A stretch of DNA of 64,000 nt from Malania oleifera (lineage: Eukaryota; Streptophyta; Magnoliopsida; Santalales; Ximeniaceae): assembly GCF_029873635.1 (NCBI RefSeq), contig NC_080420.1, forward strand, positions 34,742,231 through 34,806,230, given 5' to 3'. This document shows, one piece after another, positions 45,466-56,510 of the stretch (its first letter is position 1; every line of letters starts with the position of its first letter). The notes beneath the pieces are model-generated. The model worked only from the letters and a program-made list of their open reading frames with translations, was not told where the DNA came from and ran no database searches. The position numbers and the translations under genes are program-made.

Positions 45466-46387
45466 GGTCCATAACAGGTTATGTGTTCCTGCCGATCCTG
45501 CGATCAAGACAGTCATTCTGGAGGAAGCACATCGATCCCTATATACTGTACATCCGGGTAGCCTAACACTGTACAGGGATCTCCGAGAGTCCTTCGGTGA
45601 GCCAACATGAATGAAGGAGATAGCTTAGTTTGTGGGTCAGTGTTTGACGTGCCAGCAAGTGAACGCTGACATCGAGACCGTGGGATCGTTGCGCCACTCA
45701 CATTCCTGAGTGATGGGAGCATATAGCGATTGGATTACGTCTCAGGCTATTTACCGCCAGAGTTGCATGGACAGGGACGCTATTGGGTAGTGGTGGATCG
45801 ATTGCGAAGACTGCCAATTTTTGCCGATCAGGAGTAGCTACTCATGGACAGATTGGACTGAGTTATAATCCAGGAGAGTTAGATCCACGGCGTCCTGTGT
45901 CCATAGTTCAGATAGGACCTACGGGGTTACATCTCGTTTTATGAAGAGTCTGCAAGGGGGCCATGGGTTCTCCGTGTCGTTCAGCACAGCTTTTCATCCT
46001 CAGACAGATGGACAGACAGAGGAGGACGATACAGATGTTGGAGGAATGCGGCGAGATGTGTGCTGGATTTTGCGCGTGTTGGATGCATATTGACACTGGG
46101 AGTTGCGTAAACACAGCTACCAAACCAGCATTGGGATGGCACGTATTGCGGCACGGTATGGCAGGGACGGTGCCGATCCCATTGTATGGGATGAGGTTGG
46201 AGGAGACAGGTATTGGGGCCCGAGCTGATACAGCAGACTCAGGATAAAGGTCAGGAACTCATAGAGACCGGAGTCGGACAGAGCAGAGCCGGCAGAAGGT
46301 TATGCTGATACCTAGTCGCGCGAATTGGAGTTTGACCAACAGGAGATCACGTGTTCCTGAAGGTGGCGAAACCCGCTACAGGGTGTT
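45466..46387 (+). pseudogene. Tekay integrase, heavily decayed
   Basis: Short pieces in all three frames can be ordered as integrase: a zinc-finger remnant EAHRSLYTVHPG (about 45524-45560), CLTCQQVNAD (45640-45668), and FHPQTDGQ (about 45990-46013) near the catalytic core end. Later parts have stops and indels throughout. This is the most damaged part of the element although the LTRs are young, so it was probably damaged before or at insertion, or is a sequencing-error hotspot. Confidence 0.75.
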
Positions 46388-46768
46388 ATGAGGTTCGGGA
46401 GGAAGGGTAAGCTGAGCCCTAGGTATATTGGACCATTCGAGATTCTTGAGAGAGTGGGTCCAGTTGCCTATCGTTTGGCATTACCACCAGTCCTATCTAG
46501 GATCCATGACGTATTCCACGTTTCTATGCTGAGGAAATACGTCCCAGACCCCTCCCATGTGATTAGATATGAAGCATTGGAGTTGGGTGATACTTTAGCT
46601 TATGAGGAAGTGCCAGTGCAGATTCTTAACTGGAAGGAACAGGAACTACGCACAAAGAAGATTCCATTGGTAAAAGTTCTATGGCGCAACCATGCCATTG
46701 AGGAGGCTTCTTGGGAATTAGAGAATCAAATGCGCCAGAGATATCCGCACTTATTCGGTGGAGTGTAG
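46388..46768 (+). pseudogene. Tekay pol C-terminus with chromodomain-type tail
   Basis: An open 126-codon stretch reads [20 protein letters not shown], then [20 protein letters not shown], then the tail [18 protein letters not shown] and YPHLF. The tail corresponds to the chromodomain-like end of Tekay integrases, which in chromoviruses guides integration to heterochromatin. The stop is at 46766-46768. Confidence 0.88.
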
Positions 46769-47012
46769 AGCTGAGCCAGTCAAGTGAATGGAATAGTGTT
46801 GTAGTTTATTTGTATAGTGTAACGTGAGATAGATAGAGTTTTTAGTTTTGAAACGTGAATGGTTTTGAGAGAATTTTGAATAGTTGTAATCTCTCAGAGC
46901 CCTCGTTGTAACCACGGTATTCCTCCGCCATAAGTGAGGGTAATCAATACAAATTGGAAGTTTTCACTAAGGGAGGGAAACAGAGGAATGGCAAATTTCG
47001 AGGACGAAATTT
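46769..47012 (+). other. Tekay 3' untranslated region
   Basis: Noncoding stretch between the pol stop and the polypurine tract; contains ATTTCGAGGACGAAATTTTT (46995-47014), the form typical of gypsy elements just upstream of the tract. Confidence 0.7.
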
Positions 47013-47014
47013 TT

Positions 47015-47029
47015 ATAAGGAGGGGAAAA
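47015..47029 (+). other. Polypurine tract of the Tekay element
   Basis: ATAAGGAGGGGAAAA sits directly before the 3' LTR and would prime plus-strand synthesis. Confidence 0.85.
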
Positions 47030-47253
47030 TGTAAGAATCCCAAAAAGATATATAAAAGATTAGCGGATTGATTTCAAAAAAAAAAAAAAATTATAATTAT
47101 AATTAAAAAAAATTAAAAAAATTAAAAAATTTTAAAAAAATATATTATTAATTAATTAATCAGATTTTAAAAGAAAAAGAAAAAGAAAATAATTAATTGA
47201 AATTTATTTTTATTTTATTAATAAAATATATTATTATTAATATTAATTAAATA

Positions 47254-47288
<35 letters not shown>

Positions 47289-49507
47289 GATAACACTTGA
47301 ACCCCCCCCCACCTTTTTCTTCTTCTTCTTCTTCTTCTTCTTCTTTTCTTTTCTTTTCTTTTTCCTGCGTGCAGGAACTCTCAGGAACCTTCTCTCTCTC
47401 CTCACGTTCTCTCTCCCTCTCTCCTCGATTTCGTGACGGATTTTTGCCCGATCGAAAATCCGAAGATACCACTGGACTCCATTCGCTGCTGCCGTCATTT
47501 CTACCGAAGCGGATCGATGGTAGGAGCGGCGTAGGCATATTCCCTGGGGTAAGCCATTTCCCCCTTTTTCTTTAATTTCTTGCAAAATATAAGCCCAATT
47601 GACGAACGGACACCACCACGAGAATCTAGGGATGATTCTCTACAAGTCTAGTGGGACGGAATTCTCGTGGGGGTGTCGGGCCAAAACTCCAAATTTGGGG
47701 TGCGGCCATTATTAAGGGGCTTATTTTTAATTAATTAGCATTAATTTAGAAATGCTAAAATATTAAGCATCTGCGACTGAAATAGGATTTTTGAAATTTA
47801 GGGCTCGGGTGAGCGCCGCGGGTGTAATTTTGGGACCCGCAGGCAAAATTTGAAAAAATAAGTAGGGATATTAAATAATAGTTTAAATATTAATTTGAGG
47901 TATATGGAGCCTAAAGAAGGCTAGATGAGTATTATTTTGGAGAAATAGATTAATTAATCTGGGGAAAAATGTAAATTGCAGGAATTAAATTTCGGGCGCC
48001 AAGGGCGTGAAATTTTGGGTTCTAAGGAATTTCTCAATAGTCAGGTAAGGGAATAAACTAAAGCAGTAATTTTCCATACAAATTATTATTGATTATGAGT
48101 AAATTTATTTTCAGAAAAGCATATGTTATATTGTGTATTACGCACGAAATGTACGATTGGGAAAATACTGCTATGATGATTAAAATGTATATGTATGTAT
48201 GAGATGTAAATAATTCACGTTTTTAGAATATGAAGTATGACTTTTAACAGCATATGTGTGGCATGAATATTATTTTATGTGAAATGTATTATGATGTGAA
48301 AGATTTTACGAACCAAGCATGATTTCAGGCATTTATGAAAATATGAGTTATATTGTGATGGTTTTGACGATTGTGTGATAAATGAGATATTTTCAGTATA
48401 TATATACCTGAAACAATTTTGGCGCGAGGCCATATATTTATGTTATCGGCACGAGGCCGTATTTATGTTTTTGGCGCGAGGCCATATATTTATGTTATCG
48501 GCACGAGGCCGTATTTATGTTATCGGCACGAGGCCGTATTTATGTTATTGGCGCGAGGCCACGTATTTATATTTTCGGCACGAGGCCGTATCTATGTTTT
48601 CGGCACGAGGCCGTAATGATGTTACGTATGATCATGTATTATATGTTTTCACAACCAGGATGTTAGTTTAGTTCAGACCAGGAGCTCGGTACCGTAGCTA
48701 TGGGTTCATTTTGGCACGAGGCCTTATTAGTGCTACCGTCCCACGAGGGGATGGGAGATGGATAGTCGATGTGCCTTTCAGTAGAGTGTGGACGTCCACC
48801 TGGCAGTCCGGACCAGGGTGTGGCGGGCTCATCGTACTTACAGACATATTTGATTCGGCAGTGGTCGGCCAGCCATTGTCGGGTCCCGCCTTCGGGCTGC
48901 ACAACCCATCATGGGGGGTAATACATGACACTAGCTAGCTATTCATCCTATGTTTATTTTCAGTACTACAGTTATAACAAATGATTTTATGTATGATATG
49001 AATTATTAACAGATGTGAAAATATATGTTTACCCAGTACGATATGATGATGTTTATGGAATTATGAAATGTACTATATACGTATAAATGCATTAAATATT
49101 CATGTTGCCACACAGCTGTATTTAGTTTATTTTCCCTTACTGAGAAGTGTCTCACCCCCAATATTATTACATTTTTCAGGAGTCCCTGAGAGACCGGCGG
49201 GTCAAGGCCGCCGTTGAGATTAGTGAGATTATCCCGTGAGGAGGGTAAGATTTTGTACTAGGGTTAGAATTATTTTGTGTTTGACCCTAGAGATATTTTG
49301 ATGTATATGAGGATGTATAGTAGTACAATATCATAATGTTATAGAAAGCTCTGGTATTATATTTTATGACTGGATGTTTGAGATTTTATGTGTACTGCTG
49401 CTAGGTTTTCCGCTGTGTATGACAGGTGTCCCCGCTACCCACGAGTTCGGGTTGACCATTTTATTTATTATGTGATATTTTATGTTAAGAAATTCAGGGA
49501 CGTTACA
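47030..49507 (+). repeat. 3' LTR of the Tekay element
   Basis: About 2478 bp, colinear with 39499-41986. Differences by eye are mostly one-base gains or losses next to short runs (for example around 41159/48684, 41282/48808 and 41665/49190) plus few substitutions. It contains the GGCACGAGGCCG array at 48420-48616. Confidence 0.95.
48420..48616 (+). repeat. GGCACGAGGCCG tandem array in the 3' LTR
   Basis: Same units and order as 40889-41093, with small spacer-length differences. Confidence 0.9.
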
Positions 49508-50911
49508 ATCAATCTAGATCAAGAGTGTATATCAAAGCAAGAATTGAAACACAGTACGTGAATATCATAAAATCATATCAAGGTTCCAAATATGCTTAGC
49601 AAGATGATTCAAACAAACTCAATCAAGATGTTCTCAATATACTAAGCAAAAGGAGTGTTTGAATGCAAGCTTTGAAAATGATTTTGCACACAAAATATAG
49701 GCTTAGGTGTCTTGCAATGACAATGTAAGAACCACAACCTTCTAAGTCTTCCCACACAAGATTTATCAAATAAAATCAGTAGAAGAACTTAATGCTATAC
49801 TCTCAAATAAAATCAACCAAACAATATAGCAAATGAGAGTACTAGTTAGGAAGATTAAACACAATCACTTTAGAAATACTCACAACACTTAAAAGATCAA
49901 GGAGAATGGAGTGTATGTGTTTGGGAGTAGTATAGGCTAAAAGAGGATTTTGATTTTGAGAGAATTTTGGCCCAAATCAATTTGCTAATCCTTGCCAATT
50001 ATTACAAATGAACATATATATAGGCAAGGGGATATTTTTGACCATTGGGGACTCAATGGGGATAATTAGAAAAGTTTAAAACAAGTTTAGAAACAATTAA
50101 CTTAGTTTACCTATTTTAATTTCAGTAAAAATTAATTTAACCCGAGAGATTCGGGTGCCCAGTTTGAGGTTTGGGTGCCCGACTAGACTCAGTCAAAAAA
50201 TCATTTTTTAAAGGTTCGGGTGCGTGAAGTCAGAGCCGGTTGACTGAACAAAAGTCAGAAGCATTCTATCTGAGATTCGGGTGTCCGAAACTAAGTTCGG
50301 TTAATCGAATGCTCCACTTCAGTCACCTAAGGCCTTTTTAAACGCAAACGTTTGAGCGCCCAGGTTGGTGAAAAGCACTCTGACATGGATTCGGGTGACC
50401 AAGGAAGATACGTTCAAATTGGTTCGGTCTGCTGAACAAGAAGTCAACAAGTTGACCTGTCAAGGGTTCAGTCGCCCGAGGCATTTGAAATGCCACAAGT
50501 TTGGTCGTTTGAGCTTTCTCAAGTTTTTTCAATTAAAGTCCAATTTTGCCTTATTTAATTTCCCAGATATAATAATTGATATTGGGGACTATATGCACTA
50601 AGTGTAGGTACCTAAGGTTTAACTAGGGTCTGTTTGAGCATACCTACCTATCATTCATGATGCAAATTATTACAAGTCATAGAAGTGTACAATCCATAAT
50701 AATATTACATCCCAGAATGAAGAAAGTAAAAAAGAATTACAAATCCAAGACAAAATTCTTCATTCATCGGCATAAACACCACACGCCATCATGATATATC
50801 TTTTAGTTCATGTATGCAGACAAGGTGAACCTGCATGCAAGCCTTAGTATAACCATTAGTACCAAGAGTATTTGTCATGATCAAAACTAGGTGTGACCTA
50901 TCAGGTCAACA
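49508..50911 (-). mobile_element. Solo LTR C, right part, with mixed-word U3 array
   Basis: Resumes LTR C after the Tekay target duplication and ends TCAGGTCAACA, followed by CTGAC. The TATA-like run is at about 50012-50022. Between 50145 and 50515 lies an array of about twelve words. Unlike LTRs A and B, most read TTCGGGTGCCCGA-like (50152-50164, 50274-50287, 50390-50400), with a few TTCGGTCTGCTGAA or CAGTCGCCCGAG. The array has the same place, just upstream of the TATA-like run in LTR orientation, but a changed vocabulary. Confidence 0.82.
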
Positions 50912-51163
50912 CTGACGATTGATCTTTTACCAATCTCTGTTGCTCATATCCTCTAGTTTATCATCCAAAGCAATATTTAATTCCTGCTAGTACAGGATGT
51001 CCATCACCTCACATTGCCACATATCAAAATTATTGGTACCATCAAATTTCTCCACCTTAAGCTGAGCATTAGCTATCGTCTTTGATGATGATGTCGAAGC
51101 AGTTAGGGTTGGAGTTCGTGTGGACAAAGTTTCTTCTACTATTGCATGTGTAGTTTCTATCAT
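50912..51163 (-). pseudogene. Copia gag, proximal part (split by LTR C)
   Basis: From ATG at 51163 the minus strand reads a Thr/Ser-rich start and then VEKFDGTNNFDMWQCEVMDI, the copia gag UBN2/DUF4219 signature, and LNIALDDKLEDM. A stop (TAA) lies just before the final codons at 50912, where LTR C is inserted. The rest of gag continues at 38926. Confidence 0.82.
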
Positions 51164-51227
51164 CTTCTATATATTCAATAGCAACCAACCAAGAAAAAGG
51201 CCTAGGATGAATAGTACGCACCAACTA

Positions 51228-51364
51228 TGTCTACTCTGTATATCCGATGAAATTCCACTTTAATTAGGCCGACCTTCAAAGAGCGATTGAGCTGCAATGG
51301 TCTCTAAGCACTCGCTTAGACACACCTCCGTATTGGCACTATTCAACTTGATTCTGATACCAAT
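51228..51364 (-). mobile_element. Copia 5' leader and primer site, copy 2
   Basis: Noncoding leader between gag and the LTR; the primer site reads TTGGTATCAGAATC on the minus strand. Homologous to 38207-38403. Confidence 0.75.
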
Positions 51365-51704
51365 TGTTATGTCAAGCACCCCACTTGTGTCAAACACCAA
51401 TATTACAACTATTGCTATTGAATATATAATCAAAACTAAAGTAATATAGAAACTAATAGTAAAAAGGCAACAATAAAGAACAAGACAAGAATTTATGAGG
51501 TTCAGTACAAAATTACTTACGTTCTCGGGTGCCGACGATCAATCCAATAATTCCAGACAAATTACAACTTTGAGGTGTATTTACAAATGGAGAGGGGAGC
51601 CTTTTATATAACTTCAATTTCAAGTCCAATAAACATTTCCCACAAATGTGGGACAAACAAAAAACTTAAAACAACCTTCCCACCAATGTGGGACAAACAA
51701 AAAC

Positions 51705-51709
<5 letters not shown>
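51365..51709 (-). mobile_element. Copia 5' LTR, copy 2
   Basis: About 345 bp, TGTTATGTCAAGC to AAACCAACA. Includes CCTTTTATATAACTT (51600-51614), a TATA-like element, and two copies of CCCACAAATGTGGGACAAAC-type sequence (51648-51660 and 51679-51696). Followed on the outside by a TA microsatellite (51710-51750). Confidence 0.78.

Positions 51710-51750
<41 letters not shown>
51710..51750. repeat. TA microsatellite
   Basis: About 40 bp of perfect (TA)n directly at the outer edge of the copia LTR; it hides any target duplication. Confidence 0.9.
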
Positions 51751-51752
<2 letters not shown>

Positions 51753-52035
51753 TATACATGCTTATATAATTTCTAATTTCGAATATTTGTATTTAAAACT
51801 TAGAAAACGAATTTTCCATTTTTCAAAATTTGATTAGAAAGCTTGAAAAACATATTTCTAGTTGTCCAATATTTGTTAAAGTTGGAAAATAATAAAAAGT
51901 TCTCTAAATAAATTCTGAAAAAAAATTGAAAAATAAGGTGCCAAACTCAGTTAGCTCCTTGCACATCTCCACCCTCCTCGTCCTTCTACAGTTCATTGGC
52001 AACTATGTTGTCAAACATTAACAGCTTCAAACTTA

Positions 52036-53286
52036 GCCTCTGTTTGGGAGCACTTAAAAAAGTGCTTATAGTAATATCACTTAAAATAAACACTTTTTAT
52101 TATTATTATTTTTTAAAAAAAGTGGCATTTATCTTGTATTTTAACAAGAACTTATCATGAAAACTACTTTTTCATAATCACCTTTTTGATAACATTTTAA
52201 GTGAATTATGAGATGCAATGAAAGGTAGCTTTCTTTCGCACTTATTAGTGACAATAATTATAGGCGGGATTAGTTTTGTAAATATAAGAAATTTTAATTG
52301 ATATTCTTTAATTTTAAAAAATATATTAGAAGATAATCATATATTATTTTATTATGTATTATTATAACGTATTAGTTACTGATGAAACATAATTCAATTC
52401 TAAAATGAAAAAGAAAAACCATCTACTAATTTAAATTAATATTAAAAATAAAAAATAAAAAATTGTAGCTTAGTGAATAATATTATATTAATATATATTA
52501 ATATGATAATCATATGTTATAAAGAACAAGATCATTATTATTTAATTGATATTATTTGCTTAGTAAAAATATTTAAATGTTAATTAAAAATTAAAAGTAA
52601 CATAATCATTATAAAAATATTATATATTTAATTTAAAATATATTATAAAATAATAATATATCATTTTATTATGTATTAAAATATACTAATTATTAAATAA
52701 ATATAATTAAATTTTGAAATGAATAAAAAGAATCATCTATTAATTAATTGAATTATTAATATTATTTTAGAATAAATTAATGTGATAATCATATGTTACA
52801 AATATACATTAATAATAAGTTTTTTAATAATTAAAAAGTAATATATTTATTTTAATTAACATAAAATATTTAAGTTTATTTTTACAATTAATATAATTAT
52901 TAATTAATTTTTAATTATAAGATACTAATACTTTTATTTTAAAATATATTTAAAGATATTCATATACTTTTTTACTATATATTGAGACATGTTAATTCTT
53001 AGTGTAATATAATTCAATTCCAGAACAAAGATGAACTATCTATTAATTTCAATTAATATTAAATAAATTAAAATTTTTAATTTATTTAATAGTATTATTT
53101 TTAGCATAAATTAATATGATATGTTATAAGTATAAATTAATAACAAGATTATTGTTAACAAAACTAGTAATCTTATATTATTTTATTTAATCTAATTTAT
53201 TTAAATGTTAATTTAAAACAACTATAAATTATTAATGAAATTATTAATTAGAACATATTAATATTTTTAATTTAAAATATATTTAA
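52036..53286. mobile_element. AT-rich TIR element, left part
   Basis: The left edge CTCTGTTTGGGAGCACTTAA, followed by AAAAAGTGCTT, resembles in inverted form the sequence at 60723-60790 (CACTTCTACATAAGTGACTCCAA). The body is extremely AT-rich, with ATTAATATTA repeats and no coding. It is interrupted at 53287 by solo LTR E (flanks TTTAA and ATTAA) and resumes at 60618. Class uncertain; possibly a hAT-like non-autonomous element. Confidence 0.45.
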
Positions 53287-55080
53287 TGAGAATTAAAGTG
53301 AACTCCCAAGAGGAGGGGTGAATTGGGTTTTAAAATTTTCTTTGTAAACTCTTTAATTGAGTGCTATCCCTTTTCAAATTAATTTCCAATAATCACACAA
53401 TCACAATAATATTAATCAGCAACCTCACAATGACAATCAATAATCCTTAGTATATAAGTATATTACCACAATCCAAATTCAATCTTCTTTGAATAAACAA
53501 TGTTCAGGATCAACTGTGAATTTCAATGAGAAATATCAAGATAGAATTTCAGAAGATTGATCTCAAATACCCTACAATATACCTTCAATAAGATATTCAA
53601 ATTCACAATATTTACCTCAATTGTATTCTCAAAATTTTAATAGTCAAAATTTTTCATATCATACAACCAATCAATTACTTGATTCAAAAACCAATTAAAA
53701 TCAGGATTTTAGTAAGCTCCCAATATTCAGCAATTTAGTATTCTAGTATAATCTGATTTTTCAATCCAACAACAAACAATCAATATAGTTCCTTTGATCA
53801 GTATTCCAGCAATTCCCCAATAACCAATAAATTCTCAGCAATCAAATAAGCATACACGCAGTTGATATACTTGCAATAATTTAAAGAGATTAAAGGAAGA
53901 AGAGAAGAACACCAGATTTTTTGCAAGGTTCGATCAGCGGCTTACGTCCCTGCCCCAAGTAACACGCTGTGAGGATTCCTTTCCAACATTTTATCAGGCG
54001 AAGTTACAAGCTCTCTCCGTTCGAGGTAGAGATCCCTCTCTAACGAGAATACCCTCTTGCTAGGCAACGATCCAGCAATCCTAAATCATCAAGAAAACAA
54101 AAACAAGGAACAACTTTTGTTCGTACAAGTAGAACTCTCAATTAGAGCAGATTTGTACAATTCAAAATCAGTATACTTCAAAACAAATAACAATGTAGAA
54201 GATGAAGCTCAGAGAAATATCACCAGAGTTCTAATGTAAGAGTGGGAAATTCGTGAAAATGAATCAGAACTTCCCCAAAACTTCAACAATAACACAATAT
54301 AACTTTTAGTAAAGTATCAGCAAGCTTTTAGCAGAGAATTTTTCAAAATATAATTCATATGAGCTTTGTTGTGTGTATAATATTTGAAAAACTCGAGTAT
54401 TTATAAAGTAGAAAGTATCATACCGTTTTCCCCAAGTTTCTTGCGTATTTCCCAAGTATTCTCCAAGTTTGGGAGTCAAGAAATTAGTTTTGGAAACTTT
54501 ACAAACACTATTTTAAAGTTATATAACATAACCTTCAATCGACTGAGACCCGAGGGTCAGTCGCCTGATCCTTTTAAGTTCAGCGTATTTTGAAAACTCA
54601 GTGTTAAGGGTCAGTCGTCTGTCTCGACTTTGTTTACTTAAAAATTATCAGCACAAATTGTAAGTCGCCTGATGTTAAAACATCATTCGCCTATATTGCT
54701 CGATACTTCTTTGTTTTGTAAAATTTGATTTCAAATCTTTAACTTTGATCTTGGAAAACATAAGTGAGACTTTATGAAAATATTTTCCATTTTTTAAAAT
54801 AAGGTCTCTAAGTCAATGTTATTTCGTAAGAGCTTCGTGCATCAATATTGAATTTATGAAATACATACATGAGACTTATATATGATCAAGCTACATTAAA
54901 TACTAAGTCTTCATGCTTTGGCTTGCTATATATATCCAACTTGAAACTTTTATCTTCAATAAGCTTTAACTTCATCATTCCTTATGGCTTTAAGCACAAG
55001 CTTTATTGAAACTCTTCAAACACTCGAACTTGATCTGATGAAAGCATTTGAGTCCTAAAACTTTACTTATACAAACATGT
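53287..55080 (-). mobile_element. Solo LTR E, left part
   Basis: Starts TGAGAATTAAAGTGAACTCC and then GAGGGGTGAATTGGG, as in LTRs A to C, and contains GCAAGGTTCGATCAGCGGC (53922-53940) at the position of their ATCGGGGTTCGGCC block. The TATA-like TATTTATAA is at 54398-54406. A U3 array (54536-54690) uses words of the type CAGTCGCCTGA (54552-54560, 54609-54616, 54662-54670). The CACTA element interrupts after 55080; the remainder is 60558-60617. Confidence 0.75.
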
Positions 55081-55131
55081 CACTACAAAAAATAAGGTTA
55101 TTAGTGATGGTTTTGAATTAATCGCTATATC

Positions 55132-56093
55132 TAGGGGTGAACAAACGGTCGGTTCGGCCAAATTTGGTTAATTAACCGAATTAACCGAAATTTTCGATTA
55201 AAGAATATTGTTAACCAAACCGTTGGACCTCACCGAACTGAACTCGACCAAATTTCTTTTTTGGGTAATTCGGTTAACCGAATTTAACCGAGAAATGAGG
55301 GAAGAGGGGAAGCAGGGGAGGTGTATCCCGAATGAGGGAAGGGGGGAAGCCGGGAAGGTGTATCCAAATTCTAGACTAATGCAGAGGAGAGGTGGTTAGG
55401 GAGATGATTAGGCTCGGGCGAGCTTGACGCCGGTGAGGAGGAGTCGGGGGTGGTTCTTGGTGAACTGGTCTGTGCGCGAGAGAAGAAAAATAAGAATGAG
55501 AGGGAGCTTGTGTGTTGGTGATGATGGTCGGCTACGGCGATGGCGATGGGTGCAGGCGATGGCATCGCGTGAAGATGGTGGTGCGGAGCAGTGAGCTCGG
55601 GTGAGCGAGAGAGAGGCAATGACTCAGTGAGGGCCTTTCGACTTCTGAGCGCAGTGACTGTGTTGGTGACGATGGCCGGCGACGGAGACAACGATGGCGA
55701 CGATGATGGACACAGACAATGGCATCACGTGAAGATGGTGCCTGGTGCCTGGTGGTGTGGACTCTGGAGGACCGAGCTCGAGTGAGCGAGAGAGAGGCAG
55801 TGCCGCAATGAGGGCCTTCTGAGTTTTGACTTCTGAGAGTAGTGAGAGTGTGAGACAAAGGGAATAAGTGAATAATAGGATTTTATTTAACTAATTTAAA
55901 TTTTAATTTTAATAAATTATTAAATCGGTTAATTGGTTAACCGAATTAATATTCTCTATTCACCGAACCGAAACTCGATTCACCGAAATATTAGAAAGCA
56001 TAACTGAACCGACCGAACTGAATTTTTTAACCAAACCGAACCGACCAATTTCGATCAGTTAATTCGGTTTTCCCTGAATTATGCTCACCCCTA
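55132..56093. mobile_element. Non-autonomous hAT-type element inside the CACTA element
   Basis: 962 bp. Ends TAGGGGTGAACAAACGGTCG and, in complement, TAGGGGTGAGCATAATTCAG; perfect 8-bp target duplication GCTATATC (55124-55131 and 56094-56101). Terminal 150-200 bp zones repeat GGTTCGGTTAACCGAA-like text and match the element at 34159-34694. The centre (55300-55860) is GC-rich and holds a tandem pair of about 170 bp: GAGCGAGAGAGAGGCAATG at 55602-55620 recurs as GAGCGAGAGAGAGGCAGTG near 55784-55802, and GGCATCGCGTGAAGATGGTG recurs with one change at 55721-55740. Open frames there are GC-rich chance frames without known motifs. Confidence 0.9.
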
Positions 56094-56101
56094 GCTATAT
56101 C

Positions 56102-56510
56102 TGTCGTTATTAATATTTATTAGTGACGAATTTTCAAACCGTCACTAATAATAGAGTATTAGTGACGGATTAAAACTGTCACTAAAAACCTAAGCTCGTC
56201 ACTATAGATTCTACACCGGCTTGATCAAAAATCGTCACTAAAGCCATAGTATTAGTGACGGTTTTAAATTTGTCACTAATACTCTATTATTAGTGACAGT
56301 TTGAAAATCGTCACTATTGCTCACAGGAACTGTCATTATTGCTCACCAGAACCGTCACTAATACTATGATATTAGTGACGGTTGGAAAACCTTCACTAAA
56401 ACTTTTTAAAAAGGCAATTATTAGTGATGATTTTAAAACCGTCACTAATACTTAAATTGGACAATGAGTAGTGACGGTTTTAAAATCGTCACTAATAATG
56501 TTATTCTAAT
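56102..56510. repeat. Left subterminal hairpin repeats of the CACTA element
   Basis: About eight facing pairs of ATTAGTGACGG and CCGTCACTAAT or close variants, most forming 25-40 bp inverted repeats with short loops, for example at 56149-56190 and 56467-56500. Such repeats are the binding sites of the accessory transposition protein in CACTA elements. Confidence 0.88.

Larger units (their letters stand above)
39499..49507 (+). mobile_element. Complete Ty3/gypsy Tekay-type chromovirus, 10.0 kb
   Basis: Two LTRs of about 2.48 kb begin TGTAAGAATCCC and end GGGACGTTACA; the target duplication ATCAA is perfect (39494-39498 and 49508-49512). Order is LTR, tRNA-Met primer site, gag, zinc knuckle, protease, RT, RNase H, integrase, chromodomain-type tail, polypurine tract, LTR. 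Order, long LTRs and the C-terminal tail place it in the Tekay (Del) chromoviruses. The LTRs are nearly identical apart from scattered, mostly single-base, indels, so the insertion is young. Coding is interrupted by three TAG codons and several frameshifts, so as sequenced it is not autonomous. It sits within solo LTR C. Confidence 0.96.

Noticed and set aside
55532..55858. GC-rich frames as a real protein gene
   Set aside because: They lie in the duplicated core of a non-autonomous hAT element and differ by strand and frame without any domain.
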